DNA of 64,000 nt from Plutella xylostella (GCF_932276165.1 NC_064001.1:5773501-5837500); one strand, 5' to 3'. Counted from the stretch's first letter, positions 21,016 through 32,719 are shown. Program-made: numbers and translations. The notes: generated by a model from the letters alone, not told the origin.

Positions 21016-24000
21016 ATGTTATTTGAAGAACGAATGATATTAGTGCAACAACTAGAAAGTTTATTCGGGATATTTCGTCTTTATAAAAAGCCATACTCTA
21101 AACTTATTTCAGTCTATATAGGGTGTCTTCTTATTATAAACGCTATAGTTTTCATATTATATCTGTTTGTGTGTCGCGATTTTTATTTACCACTACACAT
21201 AGTAAATGCTGGACTGTTATGTTTTTATTCCAATTTCATCATAACTATAGTTTTAGTCAAATCTGAGGAGTACCAAGAATTATACAGAATTATTATAAAA
21301 TTTCAAAAGAACATGCCCAAAAACATGCATAAAAATAACGCATTATTAAATTTAATTAGTGTCCATATTGTCTTTACTTGTTTTGTTATTTCTGTTCTAA
21401 GCCTAAAGGTGATATTATCTAACGAGCTGAAATTCGTACAGATATTTATTAAAATCGTACTGTATACTTGTACTCTACGATTCTTTTTTAATTATATAAC
21501 TCAGTTCACACTTATAATTATGATATCAAAACATTTAGATTATTTGACGGTGTCAATAAAATCTTATGCCGAAAAAGTGCTCAATTTAAACAACTTCATG
21601 TTTATTCATAATGCAAATGGATATGACAGTGCGCAATTATTGTCTTTAAACAGATGGACGAAAAAATTGGGTTATATTATTAAGTGCATATTATTATTTA
21701 ATTCCGTATTCTCTGGGCAAGTAAGTACCTTTTTTATGTTCCGTACCTAAAAAGGAAAAAAAGAGCCTTATATACAGGGTGAGTTTTTATAAAGTGCCAT
21801 TTTTTTCGAGAATATCCTAACTCTAAGGTCATTATAACAAAAGTTGTTCAGAATGAAAAGCTTGGTAACATACTTTTGGATGTGCACTTTATAAAGACTC
21901 ACCTGTATGATAGGATCTTTAGTAAAATTTTGTAGTTCAGCACCCCTTCTCTTGAAAGGCAACTGTCTTGCGTTCCCAACATTTAAAAAATCATAACTTC
22001 CCTAAGAGGCGTTTTTCCAAAAAGTAAAACATGAGAATTTTTTGTCGTATTACCGACGTATCTACTAAAAAATCCAAAAAACTTTATTTAGGTACATAAA
22101 AAAATAAGGTGGGGTTTCCGACAGAGGGCATTAATAACATAAAATTTTATTAAAAAAGTACGGCTGTGCCATTTCAAAACACAGTAACAGACCAAGAGAC
22201 AAAATTTTCAGGAGAGCCAAAAAACGTTTTTGTCCCTTCATTTCAACAATGCCCTGGTAAAACTATGATACATATCTCAACGAATGTAAGCTTAAAAGAA
22301 GCGGCAGAACCAAGGCTTTACATACAATACTATTTCATTTAAATATGACTAATATTGTTGCTGTAATGCACAAAAGAAAACACTAACTAGGTTTTAAATG
22401 GTTTTCTCAACCTAAAACCGCCCTCACTGACCATTTCATAACCAAGTAAGAGCCATTATTGTGTAATATAAGACGTAGGTAATAATTTATATGTTTTTTC
22501 ATTTTTTATATGTTTGGTATCCTTCACATAATATAAATCAAATTTTGCAGCACTTTTACACGACCGCACTATATAAGTAATAGCTGAAATACTAAGAAGC
22601 ATATAATGTTAAGAAGCATGTCTGACATGAACATTATTTATGGCTGCCTTAAATTAGACAGCCTTTGCTCTTGGAACCACACAAGGGCATTAACCCGGCC
22701 CCGAGGTATACAGAGCTACCTTCTCTGTCTATCATCGGGGTAATTCCAGTCCGGCGCGTCCTCGTCGCGGGGGTGGGCACTCCTCTCCCCAGTAGGCCGG
22801 GGTGAGTGAGTGGCTAAGTTCGGCAGGGACCCAGTTCCATGGGGTATAACATGGACCCCTTGCCCAGGGTCACGGGTGAAGACCTTAACGGCGACAGCAG
22901 CGGAGAAGATAGGATTCGGTACGGTGTAGGTCGGCGGATGAGGCAACGGATCTGGGGTACCGTAGGCGACAGTAAGGTCCAACCTGAACAAGTCGGCAGC
23001 TCCTGCAACCAAATTGGCTCCACACGTAGTGACTTGTCATTCCTGGGGATACAGCCAAGGAGGTCGAGAGAGGATCATGGATGGTGGGCAAGTCTGTGTT
23101 CCTTAATAATGCGTCCCAGGCATGCAGCGCCTGTGGAGAGGACACTTCACCCGTGCCTGGAAAGGTGCGGATAACAACACGGGGAGTCGCAGTCACCGGT
23201 TATAAGCTTCGCGCTAATAGGCGTACGCGCGGGCGCCAGGGGTGACTCCCGACGGTAGGATAGTCCATCGTGGCTAACTGACCAGTTACCGCCTGCCTAA
23301 GCTGGGCAGCCCCCGGCCAATAAGGTACTGGTCCGCCTCTCATCCTGCGCTTCTATAGGTGTGTGGAGCAGCAGGCATGTCACAATGTCTGAAACAGGAT
23401 GGGATTTTGATGCACCTAGCAAAACATTGAATAAAAACAATTATAAAACATCAAAAGTCACCAGATTTGCATCATGGAACGTGAGAACCATGCTACTTGG
23501 AATTTCTAATTCGACGCCCTCAAGCACCGACGATATACCCGAGCTCAGGAAAACCACCATCATAGACAGAGAACTTCTCCGCCTCCGTGTCGATGTAGCC
23601 GCACTGCAGGAAACTCGTCTCTTGGACGAAGGCAGTCTTCGTGAAGACAATTACACCTTCTTCTGGAAAGGGAAGGATGACGGTGAAAGACGAGAACATG
23701 GTGTTGGGTTTGCTGTTCACAACTCCTTACTTCGTTGCACAGAAACACCTATATGTGTGTCTGAACGTATAATGGTTCTAAGATTAATGTCAGAGTCAGG
23801 CCCTATCTCTCTTGTGTCAGCTTATGCTCCAACTCTAAAAGCTTCTGATGACGTAAAAGACAAATTCTATGAAGATCTACGGGAATGTCTGGAAAAAGTT
23901 CGTGCATCTGATAAACTTTTGCTACTCGGCGACTTTAATGCAAGGGTGGGAAACAAATCTGACAACTGGCCAGAATGCATAGGACATCATGGAATTGGCA

Positions 24001-27000
24001 ACATTAACGATAACGGTCAACGCCTTCTGGAGCTTTGTGCATCTCTCTCTCTTTGCATAACGAACACCTACTTTCAGAACAAAAGTATTCACAAAGTGTC
24101 ATGGAAACACCCACGCTCAGGTCATTGGCACCAGATCGATTTTATTATAACTAAGAGGACTGACCTACGCGATATCCTAAATTCCCGTACCTATCACAGC
24201 GCAGACTGCAACACAGACCATTCCTTAATCATGGCCAAAACCCGCCTTACACCAAAGAAAATTCATTCTGCTAGAAAAGCTCCTCGAAAAGTTGCACTGA
24301 ACACCGCAGCTATGCAGGATAAGGCTCTATATAAAGATCTGGAAAAGCTGATTGAGGAAAAACTTAGCAAGGAATCTTTGGAACAAACCACTAGTGCCGA
24401 AGATATGTGGCAGCTAGTGAAGAAGGAAATAACACAAACAGCTGAAAAGGTATTCGGCAAAAAAGAAAGGACTGTTCGTGACTGGTTCGCTGACTACGAA
24501 CACATTCTGCTTCCTGTTATTGAGAAAAAACGAATAGCTCACACTAATCTCCTTAACAACCACAGGGATCCTGCCAAGACACATGCATACAAGGCAGCCA
24601 AAGCAGAAGTACAACGCGTCAGTCGCAGTTGCGCTAATGAATATTGGGTAAAGCTGTGCCAGTCAATACAACAGTGTAAGGATGTAGGTGACTTCAGGGG
24701 TATGTACCAGGGAATAAAGTCTGCAATCGGCCCGACTAAAAGAAAACGTGCCGCAATCAAAGATCTTGATGGAAATCCGATTGCCGACAAAAGAGAAGAG
24801 CTTTCAAGATGGGCACAGCACTACACGAACCTGTACTCTCAAGAAGTTGCTATACGCCCCGATGCACTAGCTAATCTAACTCCTCGAACCGTGGCGACGG
24901 AACTTGACGTCCCCCCTAAAGGTGATGAATTCATTAAAGCGCTCCAAAGCCTAAAACTAGGTAAAAGCACGGGTTCTGACAATTTGCCCGCTGAACTGAT
25001 AAGGCTCGGCTGTGTTTCTTCGCCCCTGTATGCACTCTTACTGCGTTGTTGGGATGAAGGAACTGTGCCTCAAGAAATGAGAGACGCTGACATAGTCACC
25101 TTGTATAAAGGTAAAGGAGATAGAGGCGATTGTAACAGCTACAGAGGAATATCCCTGTTAAGTATTGTAGGAAAGGCATTTGCGAAAGTTGTTTTACGAA
25201 GGCTGGAAACTTTGGCCTCCCAGATATACCCGGAATCACAATGTGGGTTTAGGGCAGGCCGTTCGACCAATGACATGATATTTACCCTTCGGCAACTTCA
25301 AGAAAAGAGTCGCGAACATTGTCTCCCTCTTTACATGGCCTTTGTCGACCTCAACAAGGCATTTGACACTGTGAGTAGAGAGGGGCTGTACGAAGTGCTG
25401 AGTAAGATTGGATGCCCTCCAAAACTTCTATCCATCATCAGGTCCTTCCACGATACCATGAATGGGTCAGTAATATTTGATGGTGAAAAATCTGAACCTT
25501 TCGCCGTTAACCGTGGAGTCAGACAAGGCTGCGTGCTAGCACCTACCCTCTTCGGGATCTTCTTCTCTGCACTGCTTCTGACTGCTTTTGAAAACTGCGA
25601 CGTCGGAGTACATCTGCATACAAGAAAGGACGGAAGGCTATTCAACATCAGTCTCCTAAAGTCAAAACGAAAGCGTCAAGATTTGATTGCTAGAGAACTC
25701 CTTTATGCAGATGATGCTGCACTAGTTGCTAACTCGGAAAGCGAACTCCAGGAATTAGTGACGAGATTCGGCAATGCATGTCATATGTTCTCTATGAGTG
25801 TCAACACCAAGAAGACTGTAATCATGGTGCAGGGCGTTGACCAGCCTCCAAAAATTTCACTCGACGGTGCTGTCCTAGAAGTTGTGGATCATTTTTGCTA
25901 CCTTGGCTCAACCACCACGTCCTCGCTATCAAACGACAGAGAAATAGATACTCGGATTGGCAAAGCGTCAACTACTTTTGGAAGGCTCTTTGCACGCGTT
26001 TGGAGAAACCGAAAGCTAACTACGAACACCAAAGTCCTCGTATACCAGACCTGCGTCCTGAGTATATTGTTGTACGCTTCGGAAACGTGGACTTCATATG
26101 CGAAACAAGAACGCAAACTTAACGCCTTTCATATGCGATGCCTGAGGACTATTCTTGGAGTCACATGGAAGGACAAAATGAGCAACGAGGCAGTTCTCAC
26201 AATGACACATTGCTGCAGCATAACTGCCATGCTAAAGAAGAGAAGGCTTCGTTGGCTTGGTCACGTTCATCGGATGGCCCCTGAGAGACTGCCACGCCAA
26301 GTCATGTTGAGTGAAATAGCTGATGTAAAGAGACCTGTTGGGCGCCCAATTCTCAGATTTAAGGATGCTTGCAAGCGGGACATGAACAGCTTCGGTATTC
26401 AGATAGACGGTTGGGAAGAACGCGCTGACATGAGACCTGAGTGGCGCCATGACGTTAAAGTTGGAATGTCAAAACACGACGAAGACTGGCTAGATAATCT
26501 TAAGCAGAAAAGACTTCGTCGTGATCTACCACCTCCCATACATTCATGTTTTGTTTGCGATCGATGCGGAAAGAAATGCCGTGCCGCTATAGGCTTGTAC
26601 AGCCATCAACGGCGATGCGGCAACCCATAAACCTACGAGTGCTGCAACTACCATCTACAACAGATGCTGTGGCCAATGATGAAATTAGACAATATTTCCT
26701 AAATTTTGAGCTAAAATTTGTTTACTATGTTTGAGTTTTTTTTGGTTTATGCAAAATAGGGGTAGTAGAAAGGTTCTGACGAGAAAGGTCTCTATGGCTT
26801 TTATAAAGAAGACAAAATCTCCTTATGTTCTACTTTTAATCCAATTCTCTAGGTTTCATTGGTTCAAAGATACTGGTTCTGAAATATCTGATATTTTTTT
26901 CGAAAAAAGTGTTAGTAATAATGTATGCCATTTGTGACTTACTAAAATTAACGGACGAAAATTGACCTTTGCTGACCATTTCAAAACCTAGTATGAGCCA

Positions 27001-28440
27001 TTGACCATTTTAAAACACAGTAAGTCATTTTCACTTACTATGTTTTAAAATAGTTGGTGGCTCTTACTATGTTTTAAAATGGTTTTCGTGGCATTTTTGA
27101 TATCGAAGGGTGGAGTTACTAGGTTATTAGAATTTTTATTTTCGTTTCTAAGCGGTTATTTGATATTCTGACAATGCAATCGCCTAAAATAATGTATAAA
27201 TCAAAGACCCGTTTTTTTAAAAGTTGGCGCGTACTAGGTTTTGAAATGGCACAGCCGAGTAGTCTCTAAGGGTAAAAACTCTTATATATTAAGTATTTTT
27301 ATTTTGTGAAGTTGCTTTTGGCTCTCGAGGTCACAAATACATTTTATTCATTAGGCCACCATAAAAAAGAAGTGAAAAATACGCATGCTACTTATCATCA
27401 ACATCATCATGATCGAATAAAGAAGAATGCAAATAAAAAAAAGTTTGTGATCTTCTTACAATAAAGTAATCATTATAATAGTACCTACCTTTCATTCACA
27501 GATCACATTGACGCTATCTTTTTCCATTTGGTTTAATTTAGTAACAGCGTGCAATTGCATAATGAATTGTTTAGTTAAGGTAAGAACACAATAGTAAATT
27601 AGGTATCTGTTGCTTTATTCTTTCACCTGTAATCACTATCGTACCGGCGTTTACGCCAAAATTACTTAAATCGGTTGAATGAATATTTTGCTTCATTTTA
27701 TTATGAGTTACAATATTGAAATCAGTTTTTGAATATTAATAGAAACATGAACATGAATATAATTATACTACATATAGATATTTATTTGTCTTTCTGCAAG
27801 CTGCAACCTATTTTTCAATAAAGAATCATAGACACCCTGTATTTTCTGCCTGTTCCAGGGAGACATTTTGATCAATACGACAATTTGTATAATGATTATC
27901 TGCATAAACAACATGAGTATGGCAACCGTAAGCTTTTCAGCGCAACGAGTCACGAATAATATGAAGAAATTAAAAAGAACACTAGCTGGTATTCTGGTTC
28001 GAATACATCAAGGTCAGCATAATTAATAGTTGCGTTAAATGTGAAGTTTATAGTTTTTTAATTAAAATCCAACACTGGCTCAAATTAAATTGTTGTACCT
28101 CTACAACTTCGTCATTGTATAAGATTGTCTCTTCTAGAACTATTAGCGATAAGGCCGCCTATATATTATTGTATTGTGTTTAGTTGTAGGTCTGAATGTA
28201 GCCTTTAGTATTTTTATGTACAATAAAAATACTTAATAACTGTGTTTGGTTACGATTGTTGCAGATACTGATACCGAGGACTTCATAGCAATAAACGCAA
28301 TCATACAGTTGCTTCGATCATCGGAGATCGATATCAAAGGGCTGGGCAGTTTCCCGATAGACTGTTCCCTTACACCAGCCTCAATGCAAATCTTTTCTTC
28401 CTATTTAGTAATTTTTCTACAATTTCAAAATATTTTCTAA
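21016..28440 (+). CDS. Gustatory receptor B (7TM insect chemoreceptor), 4 exons
   Basis: Coding exons 21016-21720, 27502-27579, 27859-28012 and 28265-28440 join to 1,113 nt (370 aa), GT-AG introns with phases 0, 0, 1 as in GR-A. Starts MLFEERMILVQQLESLFGIF. Hydrophobic segments match GR-A in number and place: four in exon 1, one in exon 2 (LSFSIWFNLVTACNCI), one in exon 3 (ICIMIICINNMSMATV), one in exon 4. The last exon has SFPIDCSLTPASMQ and SSYLVIFLQFQ, the GR C-terminal signature. About 370 aa is normal for insect GRs. Exon 2 and 3 lengths are identical to GR-A, showing tandem duplication. Intron 1 is 5.8 kb and hosts a MITE, a TIR element and a full LINE, yet all splice sites and reading frames are intact. 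Two AATAAA signals follow the stop (28447, 28459). Confidence 0.85.
21775..21905. mobile_element. 131-bp MITE in GR-B intron 1
   Basis: Ends CAGGGTGAGTTTTTATAAAG and GCACTTTATAAAGACTCACCTG are inverted repeats, flanked by TA on both sides (21773-21774, 21906-21907). Same CAGGGTG-type ends as the MITE at 51722. Confidence 0.8.
22661..26681 (+). mobile_element. Full-length LINE with perfect 10-bp target duplication
   Basis: AAATTAGACA occurs immediately before (22651-22660) and after (26682-26691) the element. It has a GC-rich 5' UTR of about 720 bp, one long ORF and a very short 3' UTR ending CCAATGATG rather than poly(A). It is inserted in the TIR element within GR-B intron 1, on the gene's strand. 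Complete structure and perfect duplication indicate a recent insertion. Confidence 0.85.
23385..26630 (+). CDS. LINE endonuclease-reverse transcriptase with C-terminal zinc finger, 1081 aa
   Basis: The first ATG of the open frame is at 23385 (MSETGWDFDAPSK), giving 1,081 aa; the frame is open 24 nt further upstream without ATG. N-terminal AP-endonuclease: FASWNVRTM, ALQETRL, LLGDFNARVG, the HQIDFI block and TDHSL, all key residues kept. RT: GSDNLPAELI, YRGISLLSIVGK, motif A FVDLNKAFD, RQGCVLAPTLFGIFF, motif C YADD (774-777). The C-terminal region has RRLRWLGHVHRM and a cysteine/histidine finger (CxxCDRCGKKC...HxxxC, about 1055-1078). This resembles the single-ORF RTE/BovB-like endonuclease-RTs often mislabelled craniofacial development protein 2; the finger after the RT suggests a related clade, not settled here. 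The ORF is undamaged, so it may be active. Its codon use and G+C are higher than the flanking introns. Confidence 0.9.
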   Translation: MSETGWDFDAPSKTLNKNNYKTSKVTRFASWNVRTMLLGISNSTPSSTDDIPELRKTTIIDRELLRLRVDVAALQETRLLDEGSLREDNYTFFWKGKDDGERREHGVGFAVHNSLLRCTETPICVSERIMVLRLMSESGPISLVSAYAPTLKASDDVKDKFYEDLRECLEKVRASDKLLLLGDFNARVGNKSDNWPECIGHHGIGNINDNGQRLLELCASLSLCITNTYFQNKSIHKVSWKHPRSGHWHQIDFIITKRTDLRDILNSRTYHSADCNTDHSLIMAKTRLTPKKIHSARKAPRKVALNTAAMQDKALYKDLEKLIEEKLSKESLEQTTSAEDMWQLVKKEITQTAEKVFGKKERTVRDWFADYEHILLPVIEKKRIAHTNLLNNHRDPAKTHAYKAAKAEVQRVSRSCANEYWVKLCQSIQQCKDVGDFRGMYQGIKSAIGPTKRKRAAIKDLDGNPIADKREELSRWAQHYTNLYSQEVAIRPDALANLTPRTVATELDVPPKGDEFIKALQSLKLGKSTGSDNLPAELIRLGCVSSPLYALLLRCWDEGTVPQEMRDADIVTLYKGKGDRGDCNSYRGISLLSIVGKAFAKVVLRRLETLASQIYPESQCGFRAGRSTNDMIFTLRQLQEKSREHCLPLYMAFVDLNKAFDTVSREGLYEVLSKIGCPPKLLSIIRSFHDTMNGSVIFDGEKSEPFAVNRGVRQGCVLAPTLFGIFFSALLLTAFENCDVGVHLHTRKDGRLFNISLLKSKRKRQDLIARELLYADDAALVANSESELQELVTRFGNACHMFSMSVNTKKTVIMVQGVDQPPKISLDGAVLEVVDHFCYLGSTTTSSLSNDREIDTRIGKASTTFGRLFARVWRNRKLTTNTKVLVYQTCVLSILLYASETWTSYAKQERKLNAFHMRCLRTILGVTWKDKMSNEAVLTMTHCCSITAMLKKRRLRWLGHVHRMAPERLPRQVMLSEIADVKRPVGRPILRFKDACKRDMNSFGIQIDGWEERADMRPEWRHDVKVGMSKHDEDWLDNLKQKRLRRDLPPPIHSCFVCDRCGKKCRAAIGLYSHQRRCGNP

Positions 28441-28470
28441 GTACCTAATAAATAATGCAATAAATATATT
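28441..28470 (+). terminator. Polyadenylation signals of GR-B
   Basis: AATAAA at 28447-28452 and again at 28459-28464, 7 and 19 bp after the stop codon. Confidence 0.5.
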
Positions 28471-30000
28471 ACTATTACTATAAATATAACTAAGTATGAA
28501 AATACCTTCGGATTTTTAGATGCAGTGAATACGGATGATAAATACCAAAATAATGTTGTTACTTCTACCATTACATTCAAACCCTTTTACTGCATTACTC
28601 AGATGTGTTTTTGATTTTCTCCTACCCACCAACTAAATAAGTAGATACGTAATAGTGACTTACCTATTAATTGAAATACACAATGAACGAGCAATAGAAA
28701 AAAAAACAACTGTACATTTTCATTAAAAAGCCAACTCAAGTCATCTAAATTCCAGTCGCTTTCCCACAACGAATTAACTTCCCCGTAATTCTAGGTTTCT
28801 AAACGTCTCGCGAGTCAGAAAGGCTTCTCACACGCGCTCTTTGGCGGGAAGTGGAGAAAATTTAAAACGAAATTGCACCGGTTTCTGAGCTCCAGCTGAA
28901 AATGGCGAGTTTTCTTCTTGTGGTCAACTTTAATTCAAAACGCGACGCGGCTTTCTATGGAATTCACAGGGAATCTCAACCACTGTGGTTCATATTGCGT
29001 TGTCATAGGGTTTAAAATGAGGAGTGTCAGCTGTTTGGTCTAGATTTGCTATAGAACCTCGTCGCGTGAAAGCCAATTCATGTTATTTTAGAACATTGGC
29101 TTCATTTATTCCCAGGCACCTTCTTGTTTAAAAATTACTGGCATCATATAAATTACTGTGACCTAATTTTACAGTACAGCACAGTTGAATTTATTGTGTG
29201 CACTATATTGCTGAAAGTGTCAGGTTCCATTGTTAATTTTAAAGTTAGCTCTATTAATTATCATCTCGTTGCCTATTTAACAACCATTTCAATGTAACAG
29301 ATGTAATTAGTAATGAGAGATTTAATTTAATAATTAGCAACTGACGCTATTCTGACTGGCTAAGCCCCAATTTCACCATACTCGGTTAGGTCATAACCAG
29401 GGGTTAGTGGTTGACTTTTGACACATCTATGAAGAATTTATTTATTTATTTACAAATATAACATAAGTTTACAAAAGGTGGACTTAATGCTAAAAGCATT
29501 TTCTACCAGCCAACCTACAGGAGGTATATTTAACATGGAGATGACGTATAATTGATGAACAAATGATTTAATCCCTGGTTATGTTCTAACTCAGTATGGC
29601 GAAATTCGGGCTTATACTTTCATTTGTTTAAACAAGGTTTAATCATATTTTTGATATCGAAAACCTTTTTTTATACAGTGATAGTGAATGACGACCATCT
29701 TTTGTCCCTAATCTCCGATTCGACGGCTTCATAAAAATAATATGAGCTATAAATCAGCCAGATTATTTCATAATTCATAAAGATTCGATGCGGCGAAAAT
29801 TTATGATCTTGCCTCTGTCTTTCGACCTTTACATTATTTGTTGCCATTTTAAAATAATATGTCAGAAACGTTTGTTCATAATGATAAATAGTGTATGTAC
29901 AGGGTGTTCGGCATATAGACAGCATTTTTTAGGTGGTAGAACATCATTATATCTACACGCTTTTTTCGTTGTTATGTTTAAAAATAATTTAAAAAGGTTG
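28471..30000. other. Intergenic, non-coding
   Basis: No gene recognised. A less AT-rich segment at about 28730-29000 contains TTTGGCGGGAA (28840-28850), an E2F-like word, but no start site can be argued. TACAGGGTGTT at about 29898 looks like a single MITE end. Confidence 0.4.
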
Positions 30001-30182
30001 GTAGGGTAACGTAACGTAAATGGCCACACCAAAGCTCCAGCACAAATACTAGTGATAATAGATTATATATCCTACCGAATAAAGAAAATTTCACATTAAT
30101 ATCTTAGTTGTACGCTGCGATAGCTTCATTCAAAGTAGTAGGGGTAGTCGAAAATGTCCCTAGGTACGTTACGTTACCCTAC
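30001..30182. mobile_element. 182-bp MITE with GTAGGGTAACGTAACGTA ends
   Basis: Perfect 18-bp terminal inverted repeats GTAGGGTAACGTAACGTA (30001-30018) and complement (30165-30182). No clear target duplication. Non-coding interior. Confidence 0.75.
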
Positions 30183-32100
30183 ATCTTTGTTACTCTTACT
30201 ACTTACTTGTCATTTGTTACTTATTGTTAATAATTTGATCAGCCTTGAAAAGGTGATACATTTGGAATATTACAACCACTTTATAATTTTTCCTGCAAAA
30301 TTCTTCTGCCTTCTTCATTATTGGTCATGTTTCGTGAACAGCACTGTACTTGAATCATTAATAAATTGTATACCTATTGATTTACGAAACTGCCCGTAAT
30401 AATCATAAATCGAATGCTTTTGACAGGGTTCCGTCGTGAAAATATTAATATTGTCCATAATTAATGTCTCGACACCGTCACGCAATTAGTAATTTGTCAT
30501 ATTTTAGCCAACAAAATACCGCCATTAGGAAGCTAGTTTTCGTGTTTACTATCCAATCAGTAAATTGAGGTGTTATAGGTTTATGGAAGAGTATATTTCT
30601 TGACCAATGTGTATTTTATTTACTTTCAGATAGGATAATATCTACCTAATAGGTTAGGTTAGGATAAATACTAGAGTAGGACAACGGTCTGTGTTCGTAA
30701 TGAAAGCAGCTAGTAAAATATGTTGTCAGTCACTGACTGGCCCAAGAGAAAGGGAAGTCGTGGCCATAGCTCAACATGCTGGCCACCGACAAAGAAGGAT
30801 GAAAGCGCCCGGTGTCAGCCCCAGACACCTCGGAGGAGTAGCGGAAATAGAAGAGAAGAGAGAGACTGACTGGCTAGAGTGTGTCAGATGTATACAAGTA
30901 CAATGTAGGTATAAAATTGACCACTCAACAGGCTCTTTTCGTCCACCCCTTGATGATTTAATAATGATGACAAGTAGGAAAATAGCACTTCCTTTAGAAA
31001 TAAAATGCCTTTTTGCAACAATCTATTTAATAGTCCCATGTGACGGCAATATTTTAAAATCCTTAACCTTAAGCTATAGATATTCTCATGGGAAACATTA
31101 AGGTGAATTTATATTTCACGGCACATTTACTATCTTCAGCTTAAGCAAAGCGAAAGAAAGAAAACACCATTTATTCTGTTCAAGAATGCTAGTAAAGTAT
31201 GCCTCCATTTCGTGTCTAAACAAAATAGGATTTCATCGTTATTTTTAATCTTCACTTTCCGTAAGATCGTTGAAATTAAATTGCTATACAGTAGTAATTT
31301 AATTCAGTTTGGTAAAATTGAGTGTTTTTATTCAATCAATCAATAGAGATGTTTGTTATTTTAGAAAGTGTCAGTAAGTACTTAAATTTTTACTTAGTAG
31401 GCAGATCTGAGTAGGTGGGCTGTATAAAAATAACGTGTTCTCATAGTGAATAGCGCAATGTTTTGTTAAGACTTGGCACATAAAATAAACGCAGGAAGGA
31501 AGTAGCAAGATCAGCAGAACAATAGTATTTTAGGATGATCCTGTGATCCGGACTGCCACAATCGTTACAGGAGGGAGCCCTTTGGCTGAACGCCAGAAGC
31601 GATCGGCTCGTGTATAGAGTAGTGAATAATCACAGAGAAAGAATACTAAGTTTGAAAATTTGTCACAAGTCACTTTAAAAGTAGAGTTATTGTTCATTTA
31701 AAGTTTTCGTTTGGCTAATAATTTTAGTTAAAACGGTTGTAATGTAATGTTCTAAATTGTGTTTAGTAATAAATAATAACAATCAGCTGGCCAATTCTAT
31801 TCAATTCAAAATTGCCACCCAGCCATTTCCTAGTAACGACGCCGACGCCTTAAATAGGAAATATTTGAGGATCCGTTAATTATGTTTAAAGGTTTTGCAA
31901 TGTTAATTTGAACTGAGTTTGGTTTGCCTGAACCAAACGATTATTCCATTCCATTAATTCATCATATACAATTCAGTATAGTTTTCCGCCCTAGACGAAA
32001 GTGAAAATGAAAGCCAAAGATATAGCGTCGGATACGTGCATGCCGTTTCAATTCACCGACTAGTTCCATCATCTGTTGTAGCGCTAGTGTTGCAAAAAAC
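30183..32100. other. Intergenic, no supported gene
   Basis: The longest frame (30691-31101, 136 codons) begins ATG... MFVMKAASKICCQSL but has no recognisable domain, no hydrophobic core pattern and no neighbours; I do not call it. Confidence 0.4.
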
Positions 32101-32104
32101 GTTC

Positions 32105-32275
32105 GGTTTTGTTTAAAGACAGATATTTGTACTCGGGCCATGGGTGTTGATATTTATATTTAATATTTATCTATCTATGTATTTGTGTAGATATAATTAT
32201 CAGCTGTCTGCCTAGCTTGGGGTCGGATGGCCGTGTGTGAGATGTCCCCACATATTTATGTTTTTGTTTTCGTCT
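32105..32275 (+). mobile_element. SINE family B, 5'-truncated
   Basis: Body of the family interrupted at 53955-57052: ACAGATATTTGTACTCGGG, GGGTGTTGATATTTATATTT, CAGCTGTC, then CTAGCTTGGGGTCGGATGGC and GAGATGTCCCCACAT. The tRNA-like head is missing. This copy gives the uninterrupted sequence that proves the LINE insertion point in the other copy. Confidence 0.75.
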
Positions 32276-32631
32276 AGAGTAGAATGTATATAAGCAATTA
32301 AAGCAACCTTCAGATCTCTCTGAATATAATTTGCTCTGTGCAAGTTCCTTCTTCTCGCCATTGCTTTCCGTCGGCTCACTGCGACAGTTTCTGTTCTTCA
32401 GCAGTCAATTCAATACGTTTAGATTATCGGAATTAAATTGAAACGTCTACCATTGATTTTAATGCCGTCTTTAAATTTTCTTAGAGTTTCTTTGAGTGAG
32501 TTTTTTCTTTTTATGGTAAGCCGCCTCTTTTAACTATTTCTGATGAAGGAGTTACATGGGATGAAACGATTTAAATTTTTAAATACCTTATTTTTTATGT
32601 GTCATATGGAACGGCAGTGGCAGGTAGAACT

Positions 32632-32652
32632 ATTTCATTGCTCGTGAGTGTA
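32632..32652 (+). mobile_element. Orphan end of the CACTCACGGGCAATGAAA MITE
   Basis: TTTCATTGCTCGTGAGTGTA resembles the right end of the MITEs at 35938 and 51952; the left end is gone. Confidence 0.5.
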
Positions 32653-32719
32653 CACAAGTAAAGTATGTGCTCATATGTGTAAGGCCTGAAGTCAGCTACC
32701 ACGGGGGCAGATGGCACTC

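Larger units (their letters stand above)
22161..27257. mobile_element. Non-autonomous TIR transposon (about 1.07 kb) split by a LINE
   Basis: Perfect 20-bp terminal inverted repeats CGGCTGTGCCATTTCAAAAC (22161-22180) and complement (27238-27257), each flanked outside by AGTA, a candidate 4-bp target duplication. The core CCATTTYAAAACNNAGTA followed by AGAGCC recurs inside both ends in both orientations (near 22425, 26975, 27003, 27040 and 27065). Without the LINE and one copy of its 10-bp duplication, about 1.07 kb of non-coding DNA remains. Superfamily unknown; a 4-bp duplication would suit Sola or Chapaev types, but this is a guess. Confidence 0.65.

Noticed and set aside
22716..23196. Several overlapping 70-110 codon frames on both strands
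   Set aside because: All lie in the GC-rich 5' UTR of the full-length LINE, where stops are rare by composition.
30650..30663. TTAGG units suggesting a telomere-type repeat
   Set aside because: Only two consecutive units; chance.
30691..31101. 136-codon + strand frame
   Set aside because: ATG-led but without any recognisable domain, splice or regulatory context.
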